DNA of 64,000 nucleotides from Meridianimarinicoccus sp. MJW13. Lineage in GTDB: Bacteria; Pseudomonadota; Alphaproteobacteria; Rhodobacterales; Rhodobacteraceae. A model generated the notes under the pieces. It was not told the DNA's origin. It did no database searches and was given only the letters and a program-made list of their open reading frames with translations. Of the stretch, positions 62,420-64,000 are shown piece by piece. The DNA is taken from the NCBI RefSeq assembly GCF_014901205.1, contig NZ_JACNMU010000009.1, positions 141,697-205,696 on the forward strand, read 5' to 3'. Numbering within the stretch: the stretch's first letter is position 1; every line of letters starts with the position of its first letter. The position numbers and the translations under genes were made by a program.

Positions 62420-63490
62420 TCAGTTGGCGGCCTTGACGCGGTCCAGCACGCCGCCTTCGATGGTTTCCAGACCGGCGGGCACCGGCGGATACCACTTGAT
62501 GTTGTCGATGGCTTCCTGCGGGAAGCTGTCCTGGAAGCGCACCTTCAGGTCTTCGTCGGCAAAGGCATCGGCGCCCAGCGACGCGGTGAAGTTGCCGGCG
62601 GCCGCGGTGATCTTGGCGGCGATCTCGGGCTGCATCACGAAGTTGATCCAGGCATAGGCGGCGTCATCGGCCTTGCCTTTGGCAGGCAGCACGAAGGTGT
62701 CGATCCAGCCAAGCGCGCCCGAAGCCGGGGCCACGAAGGAGATGTCCGGGTTCTCGGCATTCAGCTTCCAGCCGCCGAAATCCCAGGCCATCGAGGCCAC
62801 GACCTCGCCCGAGTTCATCAGGCCGATCAGCTCATCACCGCCGCCCCAGTAGGTCTTCACGTTGGGCTTGCACTCGATCAGCTTGGCTTCGACCTTTTCC
62901 ATGATCTCGGTATAGGCCGCCTCGTCGCCATAGGCGGCGAAGGGATCCATCCCCATGGAATAGGCAAAGCCGATCAGCGTCGGCCGTTTCAGACGGTAGG
63001 ACACCTTGCCGGCCACATCATCGTTGCACAAGTCGGTATAGTCCTTCACCGAGCTTGCCATGCTGCGGTCCAGCACCAGACCATTGGTGCCCCAGACATG
63101 CGGCAGGCCGTAGACCTCGCCGCCGACGGTGGTGTTGGCCTTGGTGGCCTCCAGCATCGAGGGGATGAACAGCGCAGTGTCGATCTTGGACAGATCGATG
63201 GGCTTGTAGATGCCAAATTCTTCCTGCGGACCGGCGATGCGATCCTGGCTGGGCTGGGCCAGATCGAAGCCACTGCCGCCGGTAGCGCGCAGCTTGGCGA
63301 TCATTTCTTCATTGTTCGAGCTTGTGACCTCGACCGTATGGCCGGTTTCGGCCTCGAACATCTCGATCACCTCTTGGGGGGCATAGTTGCTCCAGGTCAG
63401 AAGGCGCAGCGTATCGGCAGAGGCGGGTGCCACGGTCAGCACGGCAGCCATGGCTGCGGCGGAACAGGTGGCAAGGCAGCGAGTAGTCAT
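62420..63490 (-). CDS. Periplasmic polyamine-type substrate-binding protein (PotD/PotF family)
   Basis: 356 residues with a signal peptide (to APASADTL near residue 26). PotD-fold features: LRLLTWSNYAPQEVIEMFEAETGHTVEV near residue 30, GSGFDLAQPSQDRI, YGLPHVWGTNGLVLDR and a MAWDFGGWKLN segment. It is first in the leftward operon (binding protein, ATPase, two permeases). Ligands of the family include spermidine, putrescine, and choline-like or opine molecules; ligand not determined here. Confidence 0.9.
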   Translation of the reverse strand: MTTRCLATCSAAAMAAVLTVAPASADTLRLLTWSNYAPQEVIEMFEAETGHTVEVTSSNNEEMIAKLRATGGSGFDLAQPSQDRIAGPQEEFGIYKPIDLSKIDTALFIPSMLEATKANTTVGGEVYGLPHVWGTNGLVLDRSMASSVKDYTDLCNDDVAGKVSYRLKRPTLIGFAYSMGMDPFAAYGDEAAYTEIMEKVEAKLIECKPNVKTYWGGGDELIGLMNSGEVVASMAWDFGGWKLNAENPDISFVAPASGALGWIDTFVLPAKGKADDAAYAWINFVMQPEIAAKITAAAGNFTASLGADAFADEDLKVRFQDSFPQEAIDNIKWYPPVPAGLETIEGGVLDRVKAAN

Positions 63491-64000
63491 AGGGAACCCC
63501 GTTGGTTTTTCTGATTTTTACGTGGGAGACACCTTGGCCCCCGCGTTTCCAGCCGTCAAATCCTTTCAGGAGAGTTTGACGGCAGCATGACGATGGGCCG
63601 CTTTTCCGGCAGATGTCGCGGGGGACGGGGCGTTGCGGACCGGGGGCCGTTTGCGGGCGGGTGGCGCCTGCAGGGGGTCCGGGCGCGGATAGAATCCCCC
63701 TGACTCGCCTTCTTGTTGTGTTGCGTCGCGCCGATCTTCCCCTTTCCCTTTGGTCATTGGGTATCGCGGTACCGTTTGTGGTTTTGGTTTGGGTGTGTTC
63801 TGGTTTTGGCGGGGAGTGTTGCTGTGCGGGTGATGGATAGTATCCGTATGTTATTGTTTGTTTTTTCCGGGGATTTCCAGAAACCTTCATTTTCTTCAAA
63901 AAAGGGGTTGCGACTCTGTTTGAGTGGCTCTAGACACCCCTTCACCGACGGGGCGGCGACGCGCTGTTGGGGGGCTGGACGGGGTTGAGAGGCTTCGGAA
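63491..64000. other. 510 bases with no supported gene
   Basis: Holds the promoter region of the polyamine-type importer and the perfect dyad at 63552-63583. From about 63700 to 63910 the sequence is rich in T and A relative to the window, and short frames there (for example 63713-63988) lack ribosome-binding sites. Nothing else is recognised. Confidence 0.5.
63552..63583. promoter_or_regulatory. Perfect 9-bp dyad ahead of the polyamine-type importer operon
   Basis: Arms GCCGTCAAA (63552-63560) and TTTGACGGC (63575-63583), with an inner TCCT/AGGA pair, centred about 78 bases before the start codon at 63490. Could be an operator for an unlinked regulator, or a hairpin in the leader. Confidence 0.55.

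Noticed and set aside
63713..63988. A 91-codon plus-strand frame near the right edge
   Set aside because: No ribosome-binding site, no motif, A+T-rich sequence overlapped by other equally poor frames.

Overview
The window (64 kb, GC-rich, compact operons with 4-bp ATGA overlaps, many ABC, TRAP and TTT importers) looks like a marine or soil alphaproteobacterium of the Rhodobacteraceae/Roseobacter group. The strongest taxonomic hint is a replication module at about 47.4-51.0 kb: a parAB operon divergent from a small initiator whose C-terminus is a DnaA N-terminal-like domain. This matches the 'DnaA-like' replicons of Rhodobacteraceae, so the sequence is probably part of a large plasmid or chromid.

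Layout. 1-9.4 kb: an amino-sugar catabolic locus. nagA (cut by the window edge), a NagB-II type SIS deaminase, a GntR/UTRA regulator and a BadF-type sugar kinase run leftward. Divergently, murQ, a complete sugar ABC importer and a Gfo/Idh oxidoreductase run rightward. Together they would import GlcNAc/MurNAc-type sugars, phosphorylate them, remove the lactyl ether and take them to fructose-6-phosphate without a PTS.

9.5-27.0 kb: one 5,854-codon gene. The protein carries an N-terminal RTX block, an intact vanadium-haloperoxidase (PAP2-like) domain, Ig-like domains, a HExxHxxGxxH zinc protease with Met-turn, a beta-propeller and about 2,490 residues of C-terminal repeats of about 205 residues each. 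27.2-34.5 kb: an RpiR regulator divergent from a TRAP transporter, diaminopropionate ammonia-lyase and two different carbamoyl-amino-acid hydrolases, a plausible route for ureido derivatives of 2,3-diaminopropionate. 34.5-38.8 kb: an EEP-family phosphodiesterase, an SLC13/RCK transporter, transaldolase and a nucleoside deaminase.

39.0-45.6 kb: a complete napFDAGHBC periplasmic nitrate reductase operon plus a small membrane protein. 46.3-51.0 kb: a tyrosine recombinase, parB/parA, two copies of a parS-like palindrome at the parB stop codon, an iteron-like origin region and the DnaA-like initiator. 51.1-53.1 kb: an OafA-type acyltransferase with an SGNH domain. 53.1-59.5 kb: a tripartite tricarboxylate transporter (tctCBA), the TctDE-like two-component system, and an extra periplasmic binding protein fused translationally to the kinase gene. 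59.5-63.5 kb: a spermidine/putrescine-type ABC importer. 63.5-64.0 kb: non-coding as far as can be seen. No tRNA, rRNA, CRISPR array or insertion sequence was recognised.
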